NCBI RefSeq assembly: GCF_020379485.1
Contig: NC_063446.1
Coordinates: 20,734,610-20,798,609 of the forward strand
DNA length: 64,000 nucleotides
Source of the DNA: Brassica napus
Taxonomy: Eukaryota > Streptophyta > Magnoliopsida > Brassicales > Brassicaceae
Reading direction: 5' to 3'
Positions 23,044 to 35,044 of the stretch are shown here, piece after piece. The notes under the pieces were generated by a model. The model was not told the origin of the DNA. It worked only from the letters and a program-made list of their open reading frames with translations, and made no database searches. Numbering within the stretch: position 1 is the stretch's first letter; each line of letters starts with the position of its first letter. The translations under genes were made by a program, and so were the position numbers.

Positions 23044-23710
23044 AGGGCTGAGCAAAAAACCCGAATCCGAAGAACTGAATCGAATCCGATCTGAAAAAGT
23101 AGTACCGGACCTGAACCGAAATTGATTAAATATCCGAAGGAGTTCAAAATTTTGGTATCTAGAGAACCGAAACCGAACCCGACCCGAACCAAAATATTTC
23201 GGGTACCCGAATGTATCCGAAATAGATTTATATATTTAAATATATTAATTATTTTTAGATTTAGTGTATATTAAAAACATCCAAAATATATAAGATACTT
23301 ATAAGTTGTCCAAAATATTTAAAAAATATATAAAGATAGTAAAAGATAAATGTCTAAAATAGCTAAAATATACTCAAAACACCAAAAATACTTGAAATAT
23401 CTATTGATTCTCTATCCAAATATTCAAACCAAACCAATTTGTATGTTAAGTTTAGGTCTTTTGACATATGTTATTCAAATTTTTATGTAATATATTATTT
23501 TGTTTATAGATTTTGAGAAATTTAAAGTATATAATGAGTTAAAAAATTTAAAAATAATGTAAATGGGTTATCCGAACCCGAACTGAACCCGCAAATATCC
23601 GAATCGAACCCGAACCGAAATTTAAAAATATCCGAATGTGACTGAAATTTTTAACCCAGAAAATCCGAAATCTGAATAGACCCAAACTAAACCTGAATGG
23701 TACAGTAGTG
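23044..23710. repeat. CCGAACCCGA-rich dispersed repeat
   Basis: It starts tagggctgagcaaaaaaccc and has dense cgaatccga/ccgaacccg motifs in the first about 180 bp and the last about 140 bp, with an AT-rich core of aaaatatctaaaat-like units. It belongs to the same family as 13347-14010. It is non-coding, and open frames in it follow from the repeat. Confidence 0.65.
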
Positions 23711-24332
23711 GAAAGAAAGAATGGTAACATATGAAAATAGTTAAGTGATAAAAATAATAATGTCAAAAGCAAAACGGCAATACTATAAATATCATTTTGA
23801 CTTTTTTTTTGCCACAAAATTGATTCCTAATTCAAGTCAGATAGTCTAATCGGTGATATGCAATCTACGAAATCAAATGTAATTGTTAACCTCTCGCACA
23901 CTTACCTATTTATGTTGTTTGTCTGAGAGATCTGTCCGATAAAAAAAAAAAAAAGACTCCAGAATCATTTTTAATATGGCGTGGTTATATAGTTGGTGAT
24001 GTATTTTTAATGAGAGGGTATGCTAAAGGAAATTGGCAAGGATAACCCAAAAACTATACTTCAACATGTAACTATTACAGAATAATGGCTACGATATGTT
24101 ACATATTACAGAATAATGGCTACGATATATTACATATAAACTAAAATATTACAATCCGATTTTACAACCACTCATTTTTATTTTTTATTTTTTCTTTATT
24201 TTTATTCTTTATTTATTTTTATTTTTCTTTCTTTTTTAATGAAAATTTTCTCACCTTTTTTCTTATTCCTTTATTTCTCTTGGAAAAAAATTATCGAACC
24301 TCAAAATTCTACACAAAAATAATTTTTTTTCA
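23711..24332. other. AT-rich intergenic DNA
   Basis: It contains a short tandem duplication (ttacagaataatggctacg twice, near 24075 and 24107) and T-rich runs. No gene is seen. Confidence 0.55.
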
Positions 24333-24340
24333 TATACACC

Positions 24341-24506
24341 CAGTGGCGGACGCAAGTGATGAGGAATGGGGTCATGTGCCCCCAACTAATTTTTATTTTC
24401 CTTCGGTAATTACTTTTAATTTAAAAAATTTTTTATAATCCTACAATGAAATGTAATGAAATAAAATGTTGTGCCCCATCTAAATATGATTCTGCATCCG
24501 CCACTG
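24341..24506. mobile_element. hAT-type MITE, 166 bp
   Basis: The ends CAGTGGCGGACGCA and TGCATCCGCCACTG are inverted repeats. The 8-bp target duplication TATACACC is exact (24333-24340 and 24507-24514). TIRs starting CAGTG with an 8-bp duplication define hAT elements. It is non-coding. Confidence 0.9.
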
Positions 24507-24514
24507 TATACACC

Positions 24515-25797
24515 ATAGTTTGATTTTTTTTTTTGGTAAACAAACAAATAAAACAAAAACCGATCGATATATCTTCTAAAAATATCACATTATATTCCGT
24601 TTTATACCATTATATTTTTAATGTTGAAGGCTGTACTATATACCATAATAATAAAGATTATGGTAAATAGTACAGTTTAAAATTTATATTATGCATTCCT
24701 ATATTAAAAATACTAGTCTAAATATATTAAAATGTTGATTCAGTTAACTATACCAATTAGATGGTATATGTTTAATTATACAGTTTAATATATTCATCTC
24801 GTTCTACAATAATACATGTTTAATTGTATTCCTACATTTGATACTATAATCTACATCACTGAATTCACAATTATGGAGTCAAAAAACATATAGGGGTTCA
24901 AATGGTATATGCATAGTAACTATATATGGTGTAGTTGTAATAATAACAAAAATATATATATGTTTATCGTTACTATTTCAAGTCAAATTATAGAAATGTT
25001 TCTAGTGTCATTTTTAAGGACGAGTTTGATGCACAATCACGCATAAACAAATTAGTTTTGTCCAGTTTTTTGACAATGGTTACATCCTCTCTCTACATAT
25101 ATATCATCACCATTTTTTCGGAAATATGGTAGATGAAGGTTGCTTCCATATGATACATGCTGTAAATAGTTAAGTTCGAAAGTATTTCATTTTTACGTTA
25201 GTTAGGATGATAAAAAAAAAAGGATGATAAACTGAAATTATCATCAGCACTAATCATCAATTCATCAGACGCAATTATATGTGCAGCTCAAATAACAATT
25301 ATTATATCATAGAAAAAAAAACCTAAATAATTGAGAAATGCACAATAATCCTATATCGTAGTCGTAGCTGACGCATTTACTTCATACGCGCATGCCGGCA
25401 GAAACGTCAACATAAACTAAATATATAAGAAGACAAAATTTCCACCGGCATAAGCTTTGAAAATGATTTCTTGTCATTTGTTGCTAATAATAGTGAGAAT
25501 ATAAAAAATTATAGTAGTTGCCCAAAAAAAAAAAATAATAATAATTATAGTAACGAAATAAGTTTAAGAAGAATGTCATAATGATGGGACATGGTGAGTT
25601 CAGATCTGTGATGGTATTACATAAAAGTCAACTCACCGGCTAAGCAACTCGGCTTCTGCCAGCTTTCTTAAACAATCATGAATCCATGCTCTTGTGTAGT
25701 CGCTTCTTCTTCTTACTTTTAAGAATATTTTATGGATTTCTTTTGATCAAGGAAGAACTTGCAACAATTACGTTTATGCAAAGTGAAACTGCGTTAA
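24515..25797. other. AT-rich intergenic DNA
   Basis: No gene or defined element was recognised. Confidence 0.5.
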
Positions 25798-25990
25798 TTA
25801 GGTCTGAGCATAAGATCTGTACTCCAAAATCTGAACCAAATCCGAACAGAAAACTTCTATTCATATCCGGTGCAACGTAAATCTGAATGAATTTTGTATG
25901 GTGTTACAAAATATATTTGAATTCGAAGTGTTATTAACCAAATCCGAAAAATAACTCAAAAAACAGAAAAATCCAAAATATTATCCAAAA
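25798..25990. repeat. Remnant of the CCGAA-rich repeat family
   Basis: It opens ttaggtctgagcataagatc and carries ctgaaccaaatccgaac and aaatccgaaaaataac, a diverged version of the start of the 23044 repeat. Confidence 0.45.
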
Positions 25991-27274
25991 AAACGATTCA
26001 TTGTACAAATTAGTGTGCAATATAAATATTTAAAACATAAATTTGTACTTAAAATATACAATTTCATATTTAATTTATAAGATAAATGCTAAAAAGTAAT
26101 GAGTTTTTAATATAAAAATAGTGTGATTTTGATAAAAATAAGAATATGGTTTTGACTTTTGATAGAACATAATGTAAAATAAACTTATTAATATAATTAA
26201 TAAATTATTTTTTTAATAATAATTTTATATTATTTTTATTTCTTTTTTATAATTTTCAATACTAAAATTCAGTTGCAATAAAAACTTAAATAGTTATCTA
26301 TATTATAATTTAACCACCAAAATATGCTCAAAATAAATTAGAAATTTATATGGCATATTTAAATAAAATATTTAAAAGCAAAATATACATTGCAATAAAA
26401 AAATATTATCAAATACTTTAATTTTCCCATAAAATATTTACAATGTTATTTCATATTTATAAATTAAAAATAACTTCAAACTCTTGTAAAGAGATGTGTT
26501 ATTACCCAGGGGTTATTACTGTTTATTGCGTATTGATCATTTTCTTCATATAATTCAATGAATATAAAAAAACTCACATTTTGACAACAAAAACGCATGC
26601 TTCTACACATTGTTATTGATTGGTAACAAATGCAAGGCTCACCAACAATTACATCAATATCATTACGTACTTGTAAAAAACATATTCACCATTCGTTACC
26701 TTAAAGTTTCGAATGGTGTAGTGGGAGAAATGCAGCTCAACCACACATGTATTTCTTCCGTAATAAAGTCACAAAGCAGCTTTTTCTGTTTTTATAAAGA
26801 ATTAAGTAGGACATCTATATGTAGATCAATACTTTTTGTTTCCCGAAAAAGCAGATGAACTCCATGCTAATCTCACACACGACACATTTGGTGCAGTTAC
26901 AACTATGCTAAATTACAACTCTGATATCATCAATTTAGTTCTGTAATCCATTCATATACTATGGTTGATTTACAATACATATATGATTCTTTTTTTCCAA
27001 ATAATGATACCATTTTTGAATAAACTTGGAATGTTTTTACAGACCCACAAAGAGATAGAAAGTAAATTTGAAAAATTACATATCAGTGGTAAACCAGAAT
27101 GACGAAACAGAAAGTGAAGCAACCGATTTTGGTGAAAAGGTCCATTAGCTTTGAACTCTGTCAAACCAGATGGAGAGGTAAGTCTCTTGTTGCTGTCTTG
27201 TGAGGTGAGTGGTCTTTGTGTAGTTGAGTCATCTCTGTCCAGTGAGAATATATGATTCATACTCCATATACTAA
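25991..27274. other. AT-rich intergenic DNA with one unidentified minus frame
   Basis: The part to 26500 is extremely AT-rich. From 27256 down to about 26980 a minus frame reads MNHIFSLDRDDSTTQRPLTS and onward; it has less biased composition but no recognised family. A decayed exon is possible. Confidence 0.35.
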
Positions 27275-27290
27275 ACATAGTTGTTGTTTT

Positions 27291-27463
27291 TTTTTTTTTT
27301 TGATAACTCTGGTATCTGGGCAGCCACATTCCCAACTATCCCCCCGTAGGGGGTCCAGCGCCCCAACGGAAGGGATGTTAAATCCGCTGTGGCCGGGGCT
27401 CGAAGTCGTGATGGCGGGCACCTCAGCCGAGGTTCCTTTACCACCAGACCACGAGGCCCGGTT
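27291..27463 (-). mobile_element. tRNA-derived SINE
   Basis: On the minus strand it begins AACCGGGCCTCGTGGTCTGG, a tRNA-like head with A box (ggtctggtggtaaagg) and B box (cttcgagcc), and ends in poly-A (T-run at about 27287-27301). The flanks repeat ACATAGTTGTTGTTTT (27275-27290 and 27464-27479). This is a typical crucifer SINE of about 170 bp. Confidence 0.9.
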
Positions 27464-27479
27464 ACATAGTTGTTGTTTT

Positions 27480-28821
27480 CTTTATAAATAAATCCAAAGT
27501 AAATATAGTTGTTGTTTTTTTTGTAAAACAGATATTATTAATGTATCATAATAAAACTTAAAAACCATAATTATTATATCTAGGTAATACATTTGAAAAC
27601 AAAAATATGTGAAACTAATTAGTCAAATAAACTAAAAAGAGAAAGTGTGCTTACAGTATTTTTGCACCAACAAATATTTTAATATAGTTAGAAACAATAA
27701 AAATAACATTGATAAATGATTTACACAAACATAAAATATTAACTTATCTCAGTTTTATTCATACAGTTTTAAACCAAAAATATATAGCGCTTTGAAAGCT
27801 TATTATTTGTTTAATTTTTAAAATATTAATTATTGTTTGGTTCGGTTTTGATAGACATGATATTCGTTGTTTCTTATAACTTATATCTTTAGAACTAAAA
27901 AATGAAAGTTTGGACATTTGGATTTTGATCAAAACCAAACCAAACTAAATTTCTTTTAATTTTAGTTCAGATCCGATTATATATTCAATAGAACTTTAAA
28001 ATTTTGGTTTTCAATTTCATTTGGTTCGATAGTCGTTAATTCAGCTATCAAAATGAAAAACTATAATTTTCAAAATATTTAAAATAAAAAATATTTATTA
28101 TTAAAAAATATACTTTAAGCTAAATAAATTGTGTGTCACTCAATAAACAATTCCACATTTTCAAAGCACATATCAAAATTTAATTAATTATATATTTTAA
28201 TTTATTTATTTTTAACATAAAATATTTACATATGCACATGTGTGCGGGCAACCACCAAGTTTATCAGTAAAACAATATAACAATCTTTATATGTTAAAAA
28301 AAAAAAATACAAACTGTTAACTAATATATCAAATAAAATATTTTTTGCCATCAACAAATTATTCTATTACTCAAACCCATCTAATGTCTGATTCTGCTCT
28401 CTCAGTTTGTGAGAAATCTTGTAGCCCAGAAATCTTCGCTGAAGCAAAGCTACTTCCCCTAGCTATATTGAGAAACTCGGTCATGCTTAAAACCTTGGAT
28501 CATCAATACAATGTCTTTAAGTCTGTTCCAAAGTGCTGGAAATTTGTATGTTGGAGCGTGGTTTCTATTTTCCAATTAAAGCCTATAATTCTGAGTGCAA
28601 AGAATACATACGTTTTTCATTGTTCTTCAGTCCTAAGAGTTGTTCTTTTCCCGATCCATCCATCCATCTATACTGTGATTCAAGTATCCATGATCGGTCT
28701 ACCAAACAAATATTTTGTAACCTTATATCTAATAAAATGTTATCACAAATATTTTTAACCTTATATCTGATAAAATGTTATCCTTACGTTTTAATAGCAT
28801 GATGTGTTTACAATATTAACA
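27480..28821. other. AT-rich DNA with a possible old retrotransposon remnant
   Basis: The part from 28345 to 28760 has a less AT-rich composition. Its minus strand reads pieces that loosely recall a LINE RNase H tail (LHSELLALIG, FPALWNRLKDIV) but with several stops. I could not confirm this. Confidence 0.3.
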
Positions 28822-28900
28822 TCTCTTATATATTAATTGAGAAGCATTACAATGTTTTTTTGTAGCCATGTGTCACCACTAGAAAGATTTTTAGAATCCT
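28822..28900 (+). mobile_element. Helitron-like 5' end
   Basis: TCTCTTATATATTAATTGAG after a host A matches the terminal pattern of the Helitrons elsewhere in the window. No matching hairpin/CTAG end was found to the right, so only the terminus is called. Confidence 0.45.
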
Positions 28901-29338
28901 TAGAAAAATAAATTGGTCCATCAAAAAATATATTATACTTTTATTTTATTAAATTAACTATCAAAGTGATTAGTAATGTACAAAATAATATTCTCCACTT
29001 TCCTTAAATAAAATCTATAGAATTACCTAATATGATTAACATATATATGAAAATTAATTACTATGCATAATAAAGATTTGATATGAATTTGTGTATCCTC
29101 TCTCATTTTTATTTAATTTTATATTATTAAAATAAATTAAACAATCACATTAATCATAAAATAAAAAATAATTTTTTTATATGTTATATTTTAGTTTTTT
29201 AAAACAACTATAAATTACTAAAAATGTCAAGATTCCACTTTTTTTTTTTGTGATCAATGGTTTAACTTTTTGTTATAGCAAAATATAAATGATCATAAAA
29301 TCACATGAATATAAAGTCTCTTTTAATAAATATTCATA

Positions 29339-29374
<36 letters not shown>

Positions 29375-29989
29375 TTTAAATTAAATATGTACCATATTAA
29401 AAAAAAACATAAATATGTTAATTTCAAAATTTGCGTTGAAAAGTATTGAGAACTTAATATTTTAGTTTTCAAATTTGCTTTGAAAAAATATCACATTGAA
29501 AATGTTTTTCAAAATGGTTTAAAGTTTTTGTTACATCAAATATACAAATAATAATAAAATCATATTAGTAGAAAGTTAGTATTAAATATGTATATTAAAG
29601 TATATTATATATCTATGTAAATATCATTAAAAATTAATTATAGACCATGTAAATAAATAAAATGATTTAATTATATACCATATAAAATAAATAAAATGAT
29701 TGTATTGATTTATTTACCAAAATAATTATTGTAAATAAATAAGAGGTACACGTAGTTATATACATAATACTACGTAATTGAACACAAATAAATAATAATA
29801 TGTAAAAATTATTCGTATACATAATGTTCAAGGTGCGAATCTTAAATTAGTGCTATTGTATGATGTATGTGTATAATTTTTTTTTGTTTTTCTTTGTAAT
29901 TGGCTTTCAAATTAAATAGCAGAAAAATATAAAGTGTTTACAAGTCCCTAGATTTAAGATGTTTTTGGGCTGAGCCCAGATAGATTGCC
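28901..29989. other. Very AT-rich DNA
   Basis: It contains a (TA)n tract at about 29346-29372 and no recognisable gene. It may be the body of the Helitron that starts at 28822. Confidence 0.5.
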
Positions 29990-31541
29990 TTAGAGTTTCA
30001 CATATTAAATAACTAGCATCAAGCCCAAAGAGCCCAATACAGAATAGAGAATGTAAGGAGGAGAAAACGGTGATGAAGAAGTTAGACGGTTGAGAACCAA
30101 AGCTGCATCAGTAGAGAGGATTGTCGAGGCCACGATTCCCTGAAGCTCTGGATCTGATTTCTTATCTGTCTGTCTAAGGATCGAAGTACTGAGTCTGTCG
30201 ATCGAAACAACTGTTGATGTAAGTGCGTGTTTTTCTCTTTCCAGAGTGAGTAGATCACTGATTGCCAAGCGATGAGCAGAAGTATGCGAGTGATTCTGTT
30301 ACCTTGTGATTATTGCAGTTGATCGATCGTTTCTTCCCACCTTGGTCTTACATGTAGTTGACATCTCCTAGCCATTGCTTTCCAGATTTCGAAGCTGAAG
30401 GTACATTCGAAGAATAGGTGATTACGGGACTCTTGTTCGGCGTTGCAGAGAAGACAAATGGGGTCAATTTAGGTTCTCCAGCTAGCCATTCGATCTTTTG
30501 TGGGACAACGTTTTAGCATAACCAACCAAGTCAGAAAACTGTGCCTCGAAATCCCATATGAGCACCACAAAATCGAGGACCATGACACCGTATGTACCTC
30601 ACCCTTAAGATAAGTATGCACCTGTAGAGAATTTTTCCATTGTCTTTCCTTGAATTTCCCACTCAATTGTGTCTGGTTGTTGAGATAAACAAACAGTAGT
30701 GATATGTATCTGAATTGCCAAGAGCTCTTCTGTTCTAGCAGGTGGAAGTGACCAGCCTTCTTCAGTGTAGAGAGATGCTAGGGTTGCAGTACGTGGAATT
30801 CCCAGGCGAGGAAAGTGTCGAGGCACCCGAACGGAGACCAATTGTCGTACCAGAAGCTCGTGCAAAGTCCATTTCCCACCCTTGTTTGATAAGTTGGTAG
30901 CAAAGATCCCTATTTTTGATGAGCTTGTTAACCAGCCAAGAGTTCAATCTGCTTGGCTTAATACTCCAAAAACTGCTAATGTCTCCTTTCAAAATGACCT
31001 CTTTAAAGTAGGATGCCCACAACGAAGTCGGTCGGAAGAAAAGCAGCAATATACAGCTAGTATTCGATAAGATTAGATCTCTTACACTTAGTCTTCCTTG
31101 ATCCTCGGTAAGAGTCACAGTTTCCCACTCTACTCTAGCAGTGTGATGTCCTTCACTTGTTCCATTCCATAAGAACAAACCACAGAGGGAGTTAACTTTT
31201 TGATGCAAGCCTTAGGAAGGATGAATGAGGAGCACCATAAGTTGGTGATACCCGAGATTACCGTCTTGATTAAAAGAAGCCTTCCTGCAAAAGATAGGGC
31301 TTTGATTGGTCAGGAAGAGAAGCAAGCTTTTACCTGCTAGAGAAGAGGCTCACAATTTGCAAGGGTTAGTTTCTTAGTGCATAGGGGAAAACCGAGATAC
31401 TTAACAGGTAATGTTCCACACTTCATGCCTGATGAGACTTAAATAACATTAATTTCTGCCTCGGTTAGGCCAAAAGCAGAGAAAGAGATTTTTTTGATAA
31501 CTCACAGCAAGACCCGATCTCTTCTCAAACTCATGCAGGAT

Positions 31542-31796
31542 CTACAGAATAGCTTGAACCGACTCTATGGATTCTTCTATGAAGATAAGCAAATCATCTG
31601 CGAAGAATAGGTGAGTCAGTTTGATCTTTTTGCAGTTTTGGTGATACTCCACGCTGCCTTCCGAAGCCAATTTGTTGAGCGTCTGAGATAGGCAATTCAT
31701 CGCAATAACAAAAAGGTAAGGGGAAAGGGGGTCTCTCTGTCTTAATCCTCCCCGACCCTTGAAGTAAACATTAACAGTACCATTATAGGCTAACAT
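31542..31796 (-). pseudogene. LINE reverse transcriptase fragment
   Basis: 84 codons hold RT block GLRQRDPLSPYLF (the usual G of RQGDP is R here) and FFADDLLIF, the catalytic Asp pair, before a stop. It cannot make a full polymerase. Confidence 0.85.
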
Positions 31797-32859
31797 GAAG
31801 CTGGTTGTGCAGACACAGGCTTTGAGCTAACGAGTAAAGAAAGGAGGAAGCTCTAATCCTTCTAAGCAAGAGAGAAGGAAATCCCATGAAAGGGTAACAA
31901 AGGCTTTGGCGATATCAACCTTAAGAGTAATCTTCTTTTTTCCTTTATTTCTGTTGGTTGTTGTGTGAGGGAAAGCAGAGGTGATATGGCTGTTTATGAG
32001 TTGACGATCCAGTTTTTTGGCCACTTGGGAGTCGCTTTGCTTGTTTGTCCAAGTCAGGTGGGGACCATAGTATTGAAGATCATACACTCCAATTTGATGG
32101 AGGCAATCCCTGAATTAGTACATCTGGGCATGGCTGATTTTATCAAAAGACGCTATGTGCTCTAACCCATATAAAATTTGGTTGAAATCACCACCAATTA
32201 TCCAGGGAATTGCAGCCAGGTTCAGTGAGGAGTGTAACTGCAGTAGCTCAATCTATAAGTCATTATGGTCCTCAGCCACGTTAGAAGCGTAAATGGATGT
32301 GTAAATGAAAGGTTGATGGTTCAAGATTGATAACTCACAAGTAATTGCCTGACTAGACTGAGAGATGATGCAAACTTTCATAGGGTCTCTCCAAATGATG
32401 ATTATCCTCCCATCCGCATCACACACATGATTAGGGGTTAGTTCTTTAATATGTGTTTCTAGAAGGACACTAAAAAGGGGTTTATGGCTGTTGAGCCACG
32501 AAATATAAGTCTAATGTTTATCCGGTTCATTTAGACCACAAACGTTCCAAAAAAAAAACAATTTGACACTCATTGAGTAGGTAAAATTGGCTCTCCCACT
32601 TGGAGAGAACCTAAGTTATGAAACAGAGAAAAGTTTAAGGGTTGAAAAGGGTTTGGAGAAAAGAAGGGGTTGTTAGAAATAGAGTCGACTGAAACATGAG
32701 GAAATGGACCAAAAGAAAAACATGTAGCGGGAAGATCATGAGAAGAAGGATCAGAGTTGAAATTAAACGAGGATATATTTGTCGGGAGTGATGGAGGGGG
32801 ATCTTTAGAGGGAGGAAAGGGATGGGGTTCTTTAGTGGAAGGAATGGGGGGGTGGCTCT

Positions 32860-33483
32860 TTAGTCGCATGAAGGGGTTCTATAGTGGAGGAAGGGGGGAA
32901 AGAGAAGGAGATGATTTAGTTCTTTTAATCGATGGTTTGAGGGTTCGAGTGAGGAAGAAAATGTTGAAGGAGTTAGCAGGTCAGAGCTTTTTGCAGAGGA
33001 GAGATGGATGGGTCTTACTGGAGGGGAGGAATCAGTAGCTTCAACATCCATAGGAATATAGTTTGATGCTGAGGAATGATCCATAGTTGACACAGAGAGT
33101 TTGTCTTTATGAATTACTCGAACATAAACCTCTTTTTTTACACTTTTCATCTTCATCGAATGATGGTTTCCACTTTTTTTTGTAGGAGTCCTAACAACTT
33201 GTTTTTCTTTTACTGCAGGAGTCTCTTTTGTGATTACAGGAGGAGTGTAGAGGAGGCAATTGTTAACTATGTGAAAAAGCTTCTTGTAATGAGAACAAGT
33301 AGGGGGCGTCCACGGATAATCAACATGGACTTCCACCACCTCGCCACTTTCCCTTTCAAATTCCACCACAGAGGATAGCGGCTGGGTAAGATCAACTTCA
33401 ACCTTCACATGAGACAAAGTCAGACTGACCATATTTAAAGTAAAGTCATCAGTTTCCTTAGGATCACCAACCAACCCAGCCAC
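32860..33483 (-). pseudogene. LINE ORF1 fragment (nucleic-acid binding)
   Basis: A 207-codon open frame. It holds VKVEVDLTQPLSSVVEFERE and VDYPWTPPTCSHYKKLFHIV, the region just before and in the CCHC knuckle of plant LINE ORF1 proteins; the knuckle has lost its usual GH spacing (SHYKKLFHIVNNC). A Ser/Pro-rich tail follows. Confidence 0.65.
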
Positions 33484-34240
33484 TAGACCAAGACTCTATT
33501 TATAACGCAGGTCAAGCGGGACTCCAGTCAGATGAGCCAGATTTTAATCGCTTTCAAAGGAGGCGTAGCTGACGAGTGGGCTGGCAACCACTGAGCTGTG
33601 TGAAACATTGAGTCCCCCACATATCAGATGCACTTGTCAAGAATTTTCTGACTCAGGAACTCGTTAGGAATACTGACAATACCCGATCTGTTAAGAGGAT
33701 TGTTGTGAATCTCCAGTCTTCTGCATTTACCCCACATGTGGTAAAACACGCTTTGTATGTGGTTGAAAGAAGGCGCCTTTCCATTGAAATAATAGATAAT
33801 GAAGTCCTTGTGAAGCTCGACACCTTTTTAAAACACAGAATCCGGAATAACAACAGGAGGCCTCCCTGCAGCTGTTATCGTGATATTAGCAACCCTTGTC
33901 AAGGTTTTGTCTTCCTTCACTCTAAGTTTTTCTTCTAGGGATAGGGTTAGTCGGACCCACAGAAGTGTCAGTAGGAGCAGTATATTTCAGAGCAGGGCCA
34001 GTAAGAACAATAGTCTAGTTAGGATTGTGAAATCCTGATCGGGAGGAGAATGCTTAGTATTGTTTTCGGTTGACATGGCTGGCCCAATGAGAGAAGGAGA
34101 TGGCTGAGTAGGAGCGGCCATTTATTCGTAAGCAATAGTTTCTGGAAAAGGACAGTAGCTGAGTCACCCAAGAAGGGACCAATAGTTGAGTCTCCCAAGA
34201 AGAAAACCAGTAGTTGGAACTCCCAACAAAAGAACAACAA

Positions 34241-35044
34241 TTACAGTTTTATGATTCTCAACTGAAATCTCACAGTTTTTTAGTGGAGCTTCAGCTAGAA
34301 CTTCTTCTGCTGATAATTTCGGGTTGAGGTGAGAGGATAAGGGTTTAGAAACAGATTTGGATCAAAGGATTTTGGGAAGGGAAGGCGAGAGAGGAGGGAA
34401 GTGGTTGGGGGATAAGGGAGAGGATGGATCTAGCAGGCCAGGGGGATGAGGGCGGGGCATTCATCACCAAAGGATGTAGACGGCAATTTCAGAACGGAAG
34501 GACGACCAGGAACAGTCCAACGAGATTGCACTGGAAACGGGTGAGAGAGAGTGTGATTTTTTTGTTTTTAATGTGTTTTTCAATAATGTTACACGTGTAT
34601 AATATTGTAATTTAGTAACGCGTTATGTTAGCATTTATATGCGCATATGAAACTTCTGTTTAGGGCGTATTCGAAAACACCTTGATTTTTTTCTTATTAG
34701 AACAAAGAGATTATTGAAATTTTTAATATGTATTTTGTGTTTTTAATATAATGTCAATTTAATAAGTTACTGTATTTTCCAAGCCAATTTCTCAAAAAAG
34801 AAAAATTGACCTTCTCAAATTTCTTAACTAAATGATTATTTTTAAAAATGTGTCCATGAAACAGAAACATAAAAGGAAACACGATTTTTGTGTTTCAGTT
34901 CCGCATTTCTTGCTTCACGAAACCAACGATCATCCAAACTCACATCAAATCTGTAGGTTTAAATATTCGATAAAGACTTATTCTACCCTGAAAAAAAAAA
35001 TCAAGACTAGTGTAATCTTATTGATAATTTCAGTATTCGAAAAA
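34241..35044. other. LINE 5' end remnants and transporter upstream region
   Basis: The part to about 34560 is C-rich on the minus strand and probably the LINE 5' end. From 34560 to 35044 is the promoter and leader of the sugar transporter; no convincing TATA box was picked out. Confidence 0.45.

Larger units (their letters stand above)
29990..34240 (-). mobile_element. Decayed non-LTR retrotransposon (LINE)
   Basis: On the minus strand, in order: an ORF1-like part (34140-32570) with a DUF4283-type region (PPVVIPDSVFKKGVELHKDF in pieces near 33850) and a zinc-knuckle-like segment with several ligands changed; the end of an endonuclease (YDLQYYGPHLTWTNKQSDSQ, about 32085); reverse transcriptase (31796-31542) with GLRQRDPLSPYLFVIAMNCL and the FADD catalytic box; and a zinc-binding RT tail (about 31200-30400, CNAEQESR and HLFFECTFS readable across frames). 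The endonuclease runs into RT after about 45 residues, so the section between is deleted. Stops and frame shifts are frequent. The 30290-29990 stretch with an 87-codon open frame is taken as its 3' part, but this is less sure. Confidence 0.8.

Noticed and set aside
27291..27463. tRNA-like head, possible tRNA gene
   Set aside because: Cloverleaf is not complete, and the tail and 16-bp flanking duplication show a SINE.
28345..28758. 137-codon plus frame
   Set aside because: The minus strand of this stretch looks more like a decayed retrotransposon tail; the plus frame has no recognised domain.
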